A DNA stretch of 64,000 nt from UBA1181 sp963626555 (GTDB taxonomy: Bacteria; Bacteroidota; Bacteroidia; Bacteroidales; Paludibacteraceae): positions 60,805 to 124,804 of the forward strand of contig CAVFXQ010000001.1 of the NCBI GenBank assembly GCA_963626555.1. Direction: 5' to 3'. The translations under genes and the position numbers were made by a program. Positions 52,090 to 60,560 of the stretch are shown in pieces (within the stretch, counting starts at the first letter, position 1; each line of letters starts with the position of its first letter). Under the pieces are notes generated by a model, which was given only the letters and a program-made list of their open reading frames with translations, did not search any database and was not told the origin of the DNA.

Positions 52090-53862
52090 TTATCTAATCA
52101 ACTTAACTATTTTAGAAAAATTCTCATTAGACAAACGAACCAAATAAACACCTTTATTATAATCTGTTCCAAAGGCAACAGAAGCATCTCCTTCCACTTT
52201 AAACTGTTCTACTATAGTACCGTTAACATTGAAAACATTAACCGAAAGTTCCTCTTTAGTACTCAATTCAAAATCATCTTCATTTTTGTATATAGAGAAA
52301 CACGACTCAACCTCAACTTCACTAACAGACACATCAGAAAACATTTTACCACATCTAAAATTCATCGTTTCACCTGGTTCACTGAAATCCCATAGATAAA
52401 CACCCGATGCGTTACCATTCACCCAAGTTGCGTAAGGTATAAGGGAATCGCAAAACACCTCGGGGCCATTATTTTTCGACCAAAACGGATTATTGGTCGT
52501 TGCAGGTTTACAATCGAGTAATTCAACGTTTCCTTCCGTAGTGTTGTCCCCTGCATCATTACTGTGCCATATAAAAATTCCGTATTCGTCTGTTCTATTC
52601 CAATAGTCAGTCTGATAGCCATCTCGAATTTCCAAATAATATTTCTCTTTGATAGAATTTTTTCCACCACGATACACCGCAACATTACCAACACCTTCCG
52701 TCAATGTAACAAGCTTACCATTATCATAATCCGTTATGTCAATTTTGTTTGAGAGCCAACCCATCTGATCAAGTGCCCACGGATTTGGATAAGCAGGACT
52801 CTTTTCTGAAAATATGGAAAACGCATCTCCGATATTATACACGCTTGCATTGTTATCAGAATGACCATCATAAGTATAGAAGTCTGGCCAACCACAAATA
52901 AGATGTCCATTTTCATGAATGATAGTACCTAACTTAAGTTCTGTTCCTATATCTGACATTTGATACGAATGATAGTCCCAACGATAGAAACCAAATTCAG
53001 TTAAATCAAATTGATAACCACTTTGGTGAGGCCATAGCCCTGTAGCCCACTTATTAGTACACGTTCCAGCATAATAGATATTGATAGCACGGATTGCACC
53101 ATCTTTTGTGGACAAATCAGTCACATCAAAACCATCTTTCTCTTTCGTATACGATTTCAGAGCCTTTTCTATTACAGGGTAAAAAAGATCCGTCGTATAA
53201 TCCGTTGCCGTACTTGGAGAATAATATGAGAAATTATTCTCTGCAGTGTAGAAATCCTTAGGAACATAATTAATATAAGTCAGTTTGCCACCCGAAATCC
53301 ATTGGAAATATTTCTTCACAGACATTGAATTGCCGAAAAGTGCTTCATTATCTGAGTTAAGGAATGTAACAAATTGATCTCTTGACACATCCGACTTTAC
53401 ATCCGGGAAATCAATAAGGACACAAACTCCATAGACAGTGTCAGGGAGAGCCGTCGCACTTCGTAAAGAAGTTGTTTTTTCCGTAATAGAACGACTATTT
53501 TTCATAGAATTTCTCTTAGCCAATACACTCTCCTCAGAGATTCTCAGATGAGGTTTCAGAATATTCTTCAATAGCGAAGGAGCATCCTTTCCGTCATAAA
53601 CAATCCCAGTAGACGTATATTCCTTTCCATCCGAAGAAACAGAAGCATAGCACACATATTTTGATGAATCATCTACAACAACCGTATAGCCGTCAACACT
53701 CTCCGCATCCATATAAAATTCATCTCCATAAAGTTTGACAGCAACCAAATTGCCATTAGGCTGTTCAACTTGGTGGGTATCACCTAAATACGGTCGCGCC
53801 GTAATCGTCATATTCGCATATAATAAAGATGCGACAATAAAAAATTTGTATAAATGTTTCAT
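52090..53862 (-). CDS. Secreted M6-family metalloprotease with type IX sorting domain
   Basis: The 590-aa exported protease has a signal peptide (about 1-22) and a propeptide region to about 140. The M6 (immune-inhibitor-A-like) domain carries the zinc motif HENGH (His316, Glu317, His320), followed by the third-ligand region GWPDFY. The last ~75 residues look like a type A C-terminal sorting domain (NVFNVNGTIVEQF ... GVYLVRLSN ... KIVKLIR), the tag used by the type IX secretion system. The protein should therefore be released to or anchored on the cell surface. The host must encode PorV/PorU-type machinery elsewhere. It is transcribed alone. Confidence 0.9.
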   Translation of the reverse strand: MKHLYKFFIVASLLYANMTITARPYLGDTHQVEQPNGNLVAVKLYGDEFYMDAESVDGYTVVVDDSSKYVCYASVSSDGKEYTSTGIVYDGKDAPSLLKNILKPHLRISEESVLAKRNSMKNSRSITEKTTSLRSATALPDTVYGVCVLIDFPDVKSDVSRDQFVTFLNSDNEALFGNSMSVKKYFQWISGGKLTYINYVPKDFYTAENNFSYYSPSTATDYTTDLFYPVIEKALKSYTKEKDGFDVTDLSTKDGAIRAINIYYAGTCTNKWATGLWPHQSGYQFDLTEFGFYRWDYHSYQMSDIGTELKLGTIIHENGHLICGWPDFYTYDGHSDNNASVYNIGDAFSIFSEKSPAYPNPWALDQMGWLSNKIDITDYDNGKLVTLTEGVGNVAVYRGGKNSIKEKYYLEIRDGYQTDYWNRTDEYGIFIWHSNDAGDNTTEGNVELLDCKPATTNNPFWSKNNGPEVFCDSLIPYATWVNGNASGVYLWDFSEPGETMNFRCGKMFSDVSVSEVEVESCFSIYKNEDDFELSTKEELSVNVFNVNGTIVEQFKVEGDASVAFGTDYNKGVYLVRLSNENFSKIVKLIR

Positions 53863-54023
53863 GATAAATAGATTTAAATAACTTTGAACTAAGTTATAAA
53901 AAATTAAGAAATCTTCCCATTTTAACCTAATAAACTAAATAAACACGAAAAAACGATCTTTTTTTCATATCTTCGCAGAAGTTATTTTCTACGCTGTTGT
54001 TTACATTTCAAAAGACATAAAAA

Positions 54024-55532
54024 ATGGACGTTGAAGAAAAGGAGAGTAATTCAAAAAATTGCGGTTGTGGAGGGAATCCTCCCAAAAGTCTAAAACACGA
54101 CACTGTTTTGTCACTTCTTTGGAATGCCATTGACAAAGTCGGATTTCAAGTCATAGCGTTCATCATCGGATTGATAACGTTACGACTACTATCACCAAAC
54201 GATTTTGGACTTATTGGAGCGTTGGCGATTTTCACTGCTCTTTCAAGTATCTTCATAGAAAGTGGCTTCACTTCCGCTATGGTCAGACGTTCTAATAACA
54301 CAGACGAAGAATATGTCGCCATACTATTATTCCATGTCGGATTAGCATTGATTTTCTATATAATACTCTTTTTTTGCGCAGACCTAATCGCTCAATATTA
54401 TGGAATGCATGAACTAATAAATTTATCAAGATTCCTATTTATCAGTATTATTTTCAGTGCATTATCTATCGTTCAAAATATTATTCTAACAAAGGAATTA
54501 GAATTCAAAAAATTATCTCTTGCTAGTCTAATCAGTGCTATCGTCGCAGGTGTAGTTGTCATTGCCCTCATACATATAGGCTACACATATTGGGCGTTGG
54601 CATGGCAAATACTTCTTCAAAACGCAGTAAAATGTTTCTTTCTTTGGCACTTCAGTTCTTGGAGGCCCAAAGCTAAGCCACGATTTTCAGTCATCAAAGA
54701 ACTCTTCGCATTCAGTATCCCTTTATTAGTCAACGCATTAGTCAACACTTTCGTGCGTTATGTATACAATCCAATAATCGGTCGTCGCTTAGGCGAAAAA
54801 CACTTAGGTTATTATTCCGAAGCCTACAAATTTTACCTTCTTCCAAGTTCAATCATAACATCTTCTGTTAGCGGTGTCTCCTACCCCGTACTTTCCAAAC
54901 TAAACGATCAGGAAGAGCGACAAATTTTATATTTGAGAAAAATGGTAAGAATGTCTGCGTTCGGCATCTTTCCTGTTCTGTTAGGTGCGATGGCATGTTT
55001 CGACAACATTGTTTCTGTCGTTCTTACAGACAAATGGCTTCCTATCGTCCCTTATTTTCAAATACTTGCCATCGCTGGTTTTGTTATGCCATTTCAAAGT
55101 CTTAACTCGGGATTACTAACCTTAAAAGGCTACCCAAAAAGAAGTTTTATAATTGAAAGTATTAAAAACGCATTGATTTTAGTTCCAATATTTTTTTTAC
55201 ACGATATAAATTTATTACTATGGAGTTTTTCTATCGCCAACATTTTTTCTTATTTCATCGGCGTAATGTTTGTGAGAAATGTCATCAGCTACAAGGCGAT
55301 GGCACAGATGAAAGACATTCTGCCCTACCTACTTATCTCGTTAGTGATGGCAACAACAGTCTATTCAATCAACTTGCTACCTATCAGCAAGTTACTTCAA
55401 CTATCCATTCAAATTCCAGTAGGAGCAATCTTTTACTGTTCAACTTGCTACCTAACAGGATCTGCAATCGCAAAAGAATTATTTTCAAACATACAAAAAG
55501 GAATCAAAGCTGCCCTGCCTCGACTAAAATGA
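54024..55532 (+). CDS. Polysaccharide flippase (Wzx/MOP superfamily)
   Basis: The 502-aa protein has about 12-14 membrane helices and the Wzx/RfbX pattern LLSLLWNAIDKVGFQVIAF-like start, RLLSPNDFGLIG and SYPVLSKL. It should flip lipid-linked sugars across the inner membrane. Translation from the ATG at 54024 gives about 24 residues before the usual N-terminus, including a Cys/Gly cluster NCGCGGNPP, which is unusual for flippases. TATCTTCG at 53969-53976 could be its -7 box. No glycosyltransferases adjoin it, so the polysaccharide is unknown. Its last 29 bases overlap the convergent DUF4294 gene. Confidence 0.88.
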   Translation: MDVEEKESNSKNCGCGGNPPKSLKHDTVLSLLWNAIDKVGFQVIAFIIGLITLRLLSPNDFGLIGALAIFTALSSIFIESGFTSAMVRRSNNTDEEYVAILLFHVGLALIFYIILFFCADLIAQYYGMHELINLSRFLFISIIFSALSIVQNIILTKELEFKKLSLASLISAIVAGVVVIALIHIGYTYWALAWQILLQNAVKCFFLWHFSSWRPKAKPRFSVIKELFAFSIPLLVNALVNTFVRYVYNPIIGRRLGEKHLGYYSEAYKFYLLPSSIITSSVSGVSYPVLSKLNDQEERQILYLRKMVRMSAFGIFPVLLGAMACFDNIVSVVLTDKWLPIVPYFQILAIAGFVMPFQSLNSGLLTLKGYPKRSFIIESIKNALILVPIFFLHDINLLLWSFSIANIFSYFIGVMFVRNVISYKAMAQMKDILPYLLISLVMATTVYSINLLPISKLLQLSIQIPVGAIFYCSTCYLTGSAIAKELFSNIQKGIKAALPRLK

Positions 55533-56100
55533 TGATACGTTCTACGATCCTGTCGTTTTCATCATTGGGGTCATACTTCACTTTGAGATCTGCACCCAGT
55601 ACCGTAGCAAAAGCTTGCCACCAAAAAGCTCTAAACTTACCTCTAAATTGCTGAACCAATGAGTAGGACGTGCGACTACATTGACGATCCACCAATCGAA
55701 TCATCATCTTCCCCTGCGACAATGTCATCTTTGAGAATATTGGTTTGTATGTGGCAACCAAAGAATCTTCATATAGTTCCATATACTTCTTCCGTTCTTT
55801 ATCATTGTCCATCGTAGCCAATAAACTATCTAACTCGTTGACCATCTTACCAATACGTTTTGCATAAGGCAAGGTTTTTCGAACATCGCGAACCGTACGC
55901 CAATAGAATTTTTCCTGTTTTGCGTTTTTAAAAACCAATTTTGGAAACACATAAACCTGAGGAAGCATAATGCTCGGTATAGTGTCGCCTTCTATGTCAA
56001 TACACGCAGGCACCCTTCTACCCACCTCTACGTCAATAGCAGAAACTGAGACAGAAAAAAAAGCCACACATATACCAATAAATACAAAACGCATCCTCAT
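55504..56100 (-). CDS. DUF4294 domain-containing exported protein
   Basis: I start at 56100 (MRMRFVFIGICVAFFS), giving 198 aa. An in-frame Met at 56121 adds seven residues of poor signal-peptide character. A signal peptide ends near SVSA. The mature part shows the DUF4294 core: LPQVYVFPKLVFKNAKQEKFYWRTVRDVRKTLPYAKRIGKMVNEL, then LSQGKMMIRLVDRQCSRTSY. The family is confined mainly to Bacteroidetes and has no known function. The periplasm is the likely site. The 3' end overlaps the end of the flippase gene by 29 bases on the opposite strand. Confidence 0.85.
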   Translation of the reverse strand: MRMRFVFIGICVAFFSVSVSAIDVEVGRRVPACIDIEGDTIPSIMLPQVYVFPKLVFKNAKQEKFYWRTVRDVRKTLPYAKRIGKMVNELDSLLATMDNDKERKKYMELYEDSLVATYKPIFSKMTLSQGKMMIRLVDRQCSRTSYSLVQQFRGKFRAFWWQAFATVLGADLKVKYDPNDENDRIVERIIILVEAGQL

Positions 56101-56201
56101 GTAACCTACTTTAAGTACCACGTTCTACAAAAGTAGTGCTTTTTACGAGCCAATCTTTGTTTGTTGACTGTTTTTATCATTTTTTAACCAATTAAATATC
56201 A

Positions 56202-56999
56202 ATGAGAATAAAAAAGCATCTCCTGTTTTTAATTTTCTGCATAATTTGTATTAAACCATTACTCGCACAGAAACAAATTCAAAGTGCCGAAAGTACAGCC
56301 TTAGGGAACACCTCTTTTTCCGGAGGGTTATGTGTTTTTTCATCAAAATCTTGTATTTACAACACTCCTGAGATTCGGCTATCTCATAGTAACCTATTTA
56401 CCACCGCCGAACTTAATTCATTCTCTTTAGAATGTCTATTTCCAATTCCCACTGTAACAACAGCAGTTGGCATTACAACATTTGGTTATCGGCATTATAG
56501 AGAAAACACATTCTCCATAGCACTATCCAAAAGGATAGGACGGAAAACATCCTTAGGTATAATTACTCAATTGCAAACACTATACTACACGGATTGTACA
56601 AAAATCGATAAAAACATCAATGTTAGCATAGATGCATGTTTCAACATACACCACAACGACTATATATATGCAAAATTTCAGCATCTCTTTCAACTAAATA
56701 CCACATATAATAAAGAAAACCTTTTTATTATTGGTATATGCAGACAAGCCTCATTGAGTAGCAGTTGGATTATAGAATTTAAAACGGTAGACTTTCATCC
56801 ACCCTCCATCCACATAGGTTTTGAATATGTAGTCAAACATTTTGCTTTTCGTCTTGGCGGCTATGGACTTCCTATTCGACCTACATACGGAGTCGGATTT
56901 TTCAAAGGACGATGGACAATCAACATGACAGCAGACTGGCTGATCAACATCGGACACTCTTTTTGTTGCGACATAAATTTCAAACTCAGAAAAAAATAA
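56202..56999 (+). CDS. Outer membrane protein, PorV/PorQ-like
   Basis: The 265-aa exported protein has a signal peptide ending at LLA (about residue 22). It begins with SAESTALGNTSFSGG, similar to the start of PorV/PorQ/FadL-type barrels, and continues with about ten amphipathic strands (TTAVGITTFGYRHYRENTFSIALSKRIGRKTSLGIITQLQ). Five or six cysteines in the mature part are unusual for such a barrel. Its stop is 2 bases before the ATG of the next gene, so translation of the two is probably coupled. The family assignment is tentative. Confidence 0.7.
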   Translation: MRIKKHLLFLIFCIICIKPLLAQKQIQSAESTALGNTSFSGGLCVFSSKSCIYNTPEIRLSHSNLFTTAELNSFSLECLFPIPTVTTAVGITTFGYRHYRENTFSIALSKRIGRKTSLGIITQLQTLYYTDCTKIDKNINVSIDACFNIHHNDYIYAKFQHLFQLNTTYNKENLFIIGICRQASLSSSWIIEFKTVDFHPPSIHIGFEYVVKHFAFRLGGYGLPIRPTYGVGFFKGRWTINMTADWLINIGHSFCCDINFKLRKK

Positions 57000-57001
57000 A
57001 A

Positions 57002-58993
57002 ATGGAAAAATTTACCTTCACAATTGCAGTAGTAATATTACTATCATTCTCAACAACCTTATTTTCACAAGGCATAACAGAAGAAGTGTCAGATTTCATC
57101 GAGAGTTTGCTGGAAGACGAGAACAATAAAATTAACTATGAGGATTTAGAAGACCAATATCTTTTTACACCAACAGAAAAGATCTCTCTCAATACCGCAA
57201 CGACAGAAGAACTTTCAAAAATTCCATTTCTAACAGAATTAGACATCTACAACATTGTAGTCCACCGTCAACGATATGGCCATTTTCAAACATATTACGA
57301 ACTGAAAAACATTCCTAATTTAGACAAAGAGAACATTGATAAAATTCTTCCATATATCAGTCTTGATTTGAAAAAAGAAAAATTCAGTTGGAAAAAAGAA
57401 TTTCATCATGCTAAACATTCAATTTTTGCCAATTACCAACAAGTTATACAAAAGAAATCGGGTTATAAACCTAACAAGTTCGGGGAAGTCGCTTACATAG
57501 GAAAGCCAATGAGATATTATCTTAAATATCAATATCAGACTTCAAAAAAAATCTTTGCAGGGTGTTTATTAGAAAAAGATCCAGGAGAGGCATTTTGGGA
57601 CAAAAAAAATCATCAAAGCGACTATCACTCCGCCTATCTACAACTTAATGACATCTGGAAATTCAAAAAAATTAATATCGGCGACTATAAAGTGTCCTTC
57701 GGGCAAGGATTAACCATTGGTACTAGTACTATGTTTGGCAAATCAACAAATGTAACGCAACCTTTAGCACAAAGAGAAGGAATCTATAAATACACATCTC
57801 CCAACGAGACAAACGCACTCCGTGGTGGTGCACTTACATTTTGCCATAAAAATATCAATATAACAGCATTTATGTCTCACAGAAGAAAAGATGCTTCACT
57901 AACAAATGAACAAATTGCCTCTTTCAAAACAGATGGTTTACATAGAACCCAACTTGAGATTTCAAGAAAATTCAACATCACAGAATCTGTTACAGGAGGG
58001 AATGTAACATTAAAAAAATCACATTTTCAAATAGGTGCAACTTATCTTTTTTATCGTTTTTCAAATCTTCTCAACCCTACAGATGCTGCTTATAACCATT
58101 TCAAACTCAAAGGAATAGACAAAAATTATAATTTAGGTGTTAATTATAAATTCATTTTTCAGAGAATAAATTTATTTGGGGAATTTGCAATAGATGCCAA
58201 CAAGGGTATCGCCACACTTAATGGTGTCCACATACGACCAAATTCTAGAGTCTCTTTTCTCGCAATTCAACGAATGTATCAACCCGAATATCAAGCGGAT
58301 TTTTCAAGTGCTTTCGGTGAAAACTCACGAACGGAAAACGAAAGCGGATTGTATATCGGCACAAAAATTCTTCCTATAAAGAAAATCACGCTATCTGCGT
58401 ACGCTGACGTTTTTCGGTTTCCATGGGAAAAATATACTATCCATCAACCCTCTTACGGACAAGAATACCTTGTTCACTTGCTATACAACACAAGTAGAAA
58501 AGTGAATATGCAAATGAAATACAAATACAAGGAATATATTGAGCAAACATATAGCAAACAAACACTACGTTATGTCTGCCATTGGAACACAAAAGCAGTT
58601 CAAGGACAATCAACCATTGAGGCAAATCGTGCCACGACAAACGACAAAAATACCTACGGAACTGTTTTTTCACAAGACTTTTTCCACCAATGGAGACACC
58701 CAAACCTTAGTCTCAATCTCCACTACGCCTATTTCTGGACGCAAGCCTACAACAACCGTTTCTATATCTACGAGCGTGACGTTCTCAACACCTTCAGTAT
58801 GCCACTTCTCTATGGCAAAGGTCATCGCATCGGACTGAATTTCAAGTGGAAAGCAAAAAAAACATTCCAACTCTATGCCAACTTCTCCACTTACATATAC
58901 ACTGACGGACGTACAACTATTGGGAGTGGTTATGAGTTGATTGAAGGAAATATTTCAAGCACAGCAAAATGCGTGATGGCTTTTAATTTTTAA
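57002..58993 (+). CDS. Helix-hairpin-helix protein with C-terminal outer membrane barrel
   Basis: I use the ATG at 57002, directly after the previous stop; an open frame starting at 56912 overlaps that gene. The 663-aa protein has a signal peptide (about 1-22). A ComEA-like helix-hairpin-helix pair follows (about 61-120, SLNTATTEELSKIPFLTELD, RQRYGHFQTYYELKNIPNL). About 530 residues of strand-rich sequence then end in a terminal Phe (SSTAKCVMAFNF), consistent with an outer membrane barrel. HhH modules in ComEA bind DNA at the cell surface. Whether this one does is unknown. Its stop shares TTAA with the convergent DMP19 gene. Confidence 0.85.
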   Translation: MEKFTFTIAVVILLSFSTTLFSQGITEEVSDFIESLLEDENNKINYEDLEDQYLFTPTEKISLNTATTEELSKIPFLTELDIYNIVVHRQRYGHFQTYYELKNIPNLDKENIDKILPYISLDLKKEKFSWKKEFHHAKHSIFANYQQVIQKKSGYKPNKFGEVAYIGKPMRYYLKYQYQTSKKIFAGCLLEKDPGEAFWDKKNHQSDYHSAYLQLNDIWKFKKINIGDYKVSFGQGLTIGTSTMFGKSTNVTQPLAQREGIYKYTSPNETNALRGGALTFCHKNINITAFMSHRRKDASLTNEQIASFKTDGLHRTQLEISRKFNITESVTGGNVTLKKSHFQIGATYLFYRFSNLLNPTDAAYNHFKLKGIDKNYNLGVNYKFIFQRINLFGEFAIDANKGIATLNGVHIRPNSRVSFLAIQRMYQPEYQADFSSAFGENSRTENESGLYIGTKILPIKKITLSAYADVFRFPWEKYTIHQPSYGQEYLVHLLYNTSRKVNMQMKYKYKEYIEQTYSKQTLRYVCHWNTKAVQGQSTIEANRATTNDKNTYGTVFSQDFFHQWRHPNLSLNLHYAYFWTQAYNNRFYIYERDVLNTFSMPLLYGKGHRIGLNFKWKAKKTFQLYANFSTYIYTDGRTTIGSGYELIEGNISSTAKCVMAFNF

Positions 58994-59493
58994 TCCTTTT
59001 CAATTTCTGCAAAAAGTTCAATATTCTCGTCTACAAAATGAGCAATAGCATTCGTAGATTCCTCTTCCATCAAGAAAAACTCCTCCTCCAAATCATCAAA
59101 CTGCTCAAAATCAACATACATAGAGAGGAACTCCTCATCCGTAGTCTCTCTCTCTAACACAACTTTATTCTCATCGTATATTTTCTTGGCAGCATATATC
59201 AATTTAGAAAGAGGCTTCGCCCCAAATAGTCTCATTGCTTTCGCAAACGGATTATCAAAGAAATATCCCCCATATCCATTCTGTATCATTTGGACAAAAC
59301 CACCATCATTCATCTCATTCCTAAAAAGAGAATAGCCCAACAAAGCATTTTGATGGCCATTCAACAACGCCATAGATTCTGCGGTCAATTCCCCCCCCAT
59401 CGCCTTCCAATAGGCATCTGTAAATACAGCCAAAAAATCATCAACACCTTCACTTGCAGCCTTTTGCAATGCTTTATTCGAAACTTTTATCAT
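58990..59493 (-). CDS. DMP19 family (DUF4375) acidic protein
   Basis: The 167-aa cytoplasmic protein matches the DMP19 (DUF4375) family, with the core FRNEMNDGGFVQMIQNGYGGYFF (about 57-79) preceded by LLNGHQNALLGYS. Neisseria DMP19 mimics DNA and blocks a transcription factor; most relatives are uncharacterised. By my count it has about 32 acidic and 14 basic residues, with an especially acidic C-terminal third (DFEQFDDLEEEFFLMEEE). The ATG lies 3 bases after the stop of an HU-fold/SPOR gene (TAG AAA ATG), so the two are probably translationally coupled. Confidence 0.85.
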   Translation of the reverse strand: MIKVSNKALQKAASEGVDDFLAVFTDAYWKAMGGELTAESMALLNGHQNALLGYSLFRNEMNDGGFVQMIQNGYGGYFFDNPFAKAMRLFGAKPLSKLIYAAKKIYDENKVVLERETTDEEFLSMYVDFEQFDDLEEEFFLMEEESTNAIAHFVDENIELFAEIEKD

Positions 59494-59496
59494 TTT

Positions 59497-60417
59497 CTAT
59501 TCTTCCATTCGTGTAACAGATAAAATGTATGCATCTTCAAACATTCTATCTTGCAAATTTAAACCAGCACGTTTTGCCAACAATTCTTCCTTCGTCAAAC
59601 CAGAAAGAAGCGATACATAATATTTCCCTTTCAAAGAAATTAACTCCATATCATAGTCATCTTTTTGATTAGCAAGGATATATTGTTGCGCTTCTTTATC
59701 GGTATTGAAATCCGCTACCACCCAATAATAACCCTCTGTTGCTTGTCGGTAACAATCCAACTGTTTTTGTAAATCTCCTATTTTCCTTGTCTGCTCACTT
59801 ACCTCACTTTGCAAGTTCGCCATCAGCATCGAAGTAGGTTCAAAAGATGCCATACTAACCGTTTCTTTCCGTTGTAATGGTTGAAAAACCATCAGCAAAG
59901 CAACTGCAACTACTGCTCCAATTGCAATCGGACGAAAAGAAAAAGTTTTCTTCGGAATATTTCGGACTTCCTGCTTCGTCTCCTCCTGCTTATCAGAAAT
60001 CAATGGTGGAAAGTAGAACTCAGTGAGACCAAATGCTTTTCTATCTTCCACAATCGGTCTACATTGCACAAATGTCAGACTTTTCCCCGACATGACGAAA
60101 ACACCCCAGTCTCCCAAAGAAAGACTCCTACTTTCTCGAAGTTCTCCTTTTATCTCCTCTACGATTTGCTTAACTCTTTCATCTGCCTCTTCAAAAGTCA
60201 TATTTTTTTTCATATACTCCTGAACAAGCAAACCGTCATTATGAGAAAGTAGTTGGTTAAAATAAATCTGACGCATAGGAGGTACAAAATCACCCCCATC
60301 GACCGTGCATGCAGCAGACTCCTCATTAACGACAAAGCCACCCAAGCCTGGGACAATCACGCAAGCATGCTGCCTCAACAGATTTAATATCAAACTGAAT
60401 AACTCTTCCATTCTCAA
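59497..60417 (-). CDS. HU-CCDC81-type domain protein with SPOR-like C-terminus
   Basis: The 306-aa protein begins with the Bacteroidetes HU-CCDC81 module (about 5-125; VPGLGGFVVN at 22-31, QIYFNQLLSHNDGLLVQ at 50-66). A linker and one membrane helix (about 163-179) follow. The C-terminal part (about 228-302; GYYWVVADFNTDKEAQQYI, GKYYVSLLSG) resembles a SPOR peptidoglycan-binding domain. The topology puts the HU-like part in the cytoplasm and SPOR in the periplasm, as if linking chromosome and septal wall. That link is inference. DMP19 follows 3 bases after the stop. Start may be Met1 or Met3. Confidence 0.88.
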   Translation of the reverse strand: MRMEELFSLILNLLRQHACVIVPGLGGFVVNEESAACTVDGGDFVPPMRQIYFNQLLSHNDGLLVQEYMKKNMTFEEADERVKQIVEEIKGELRESRSLSLGDWGVFVMSGKSLTFVQCRPIVEDRKAFGLTEFYFPPLISDKQEETKQEVRNIPKKTFSFRPIAIGAVVAVALLMVFQPLQRKETVSMASFEPTSMLMANLQSEVSEQTRKIGDLQKQLDCYRQATEGYYWVVADFNTDKEAQQYILANQKDDYDMELISLKGKYYVSLLSGLTKEELLAKRAGLNLQDRMFEDAYILSVTRMEE

Positions 60418-60468
60418 ACAACCATTTTGTCCTTAACGCCAAAGCCTATAACCGACAAAACTCACTTG

Positions 60469-60499
60469 CAAATTTACCTTTTTTGACAACAACAACGAA
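60469..60499 (-). promoter_or_regulatory. Promoter of the HU/SPOR-DMP19 operon
   Basis: On the minus strand TTCG (60496-60499), a 19-base spacer and TAAATTTG (60469-60476) precede the ATG by about 50 bases. This is the same TTCG-N19-TAAATTTG form as the tetR promoter. Confidence 0.5.
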
Positions 60500-60560
60500 A
60501 AAAGTGTGTATTCTAAAAAAATTACATATCAACAAATTATCAACAAATGACAAAATGCAT

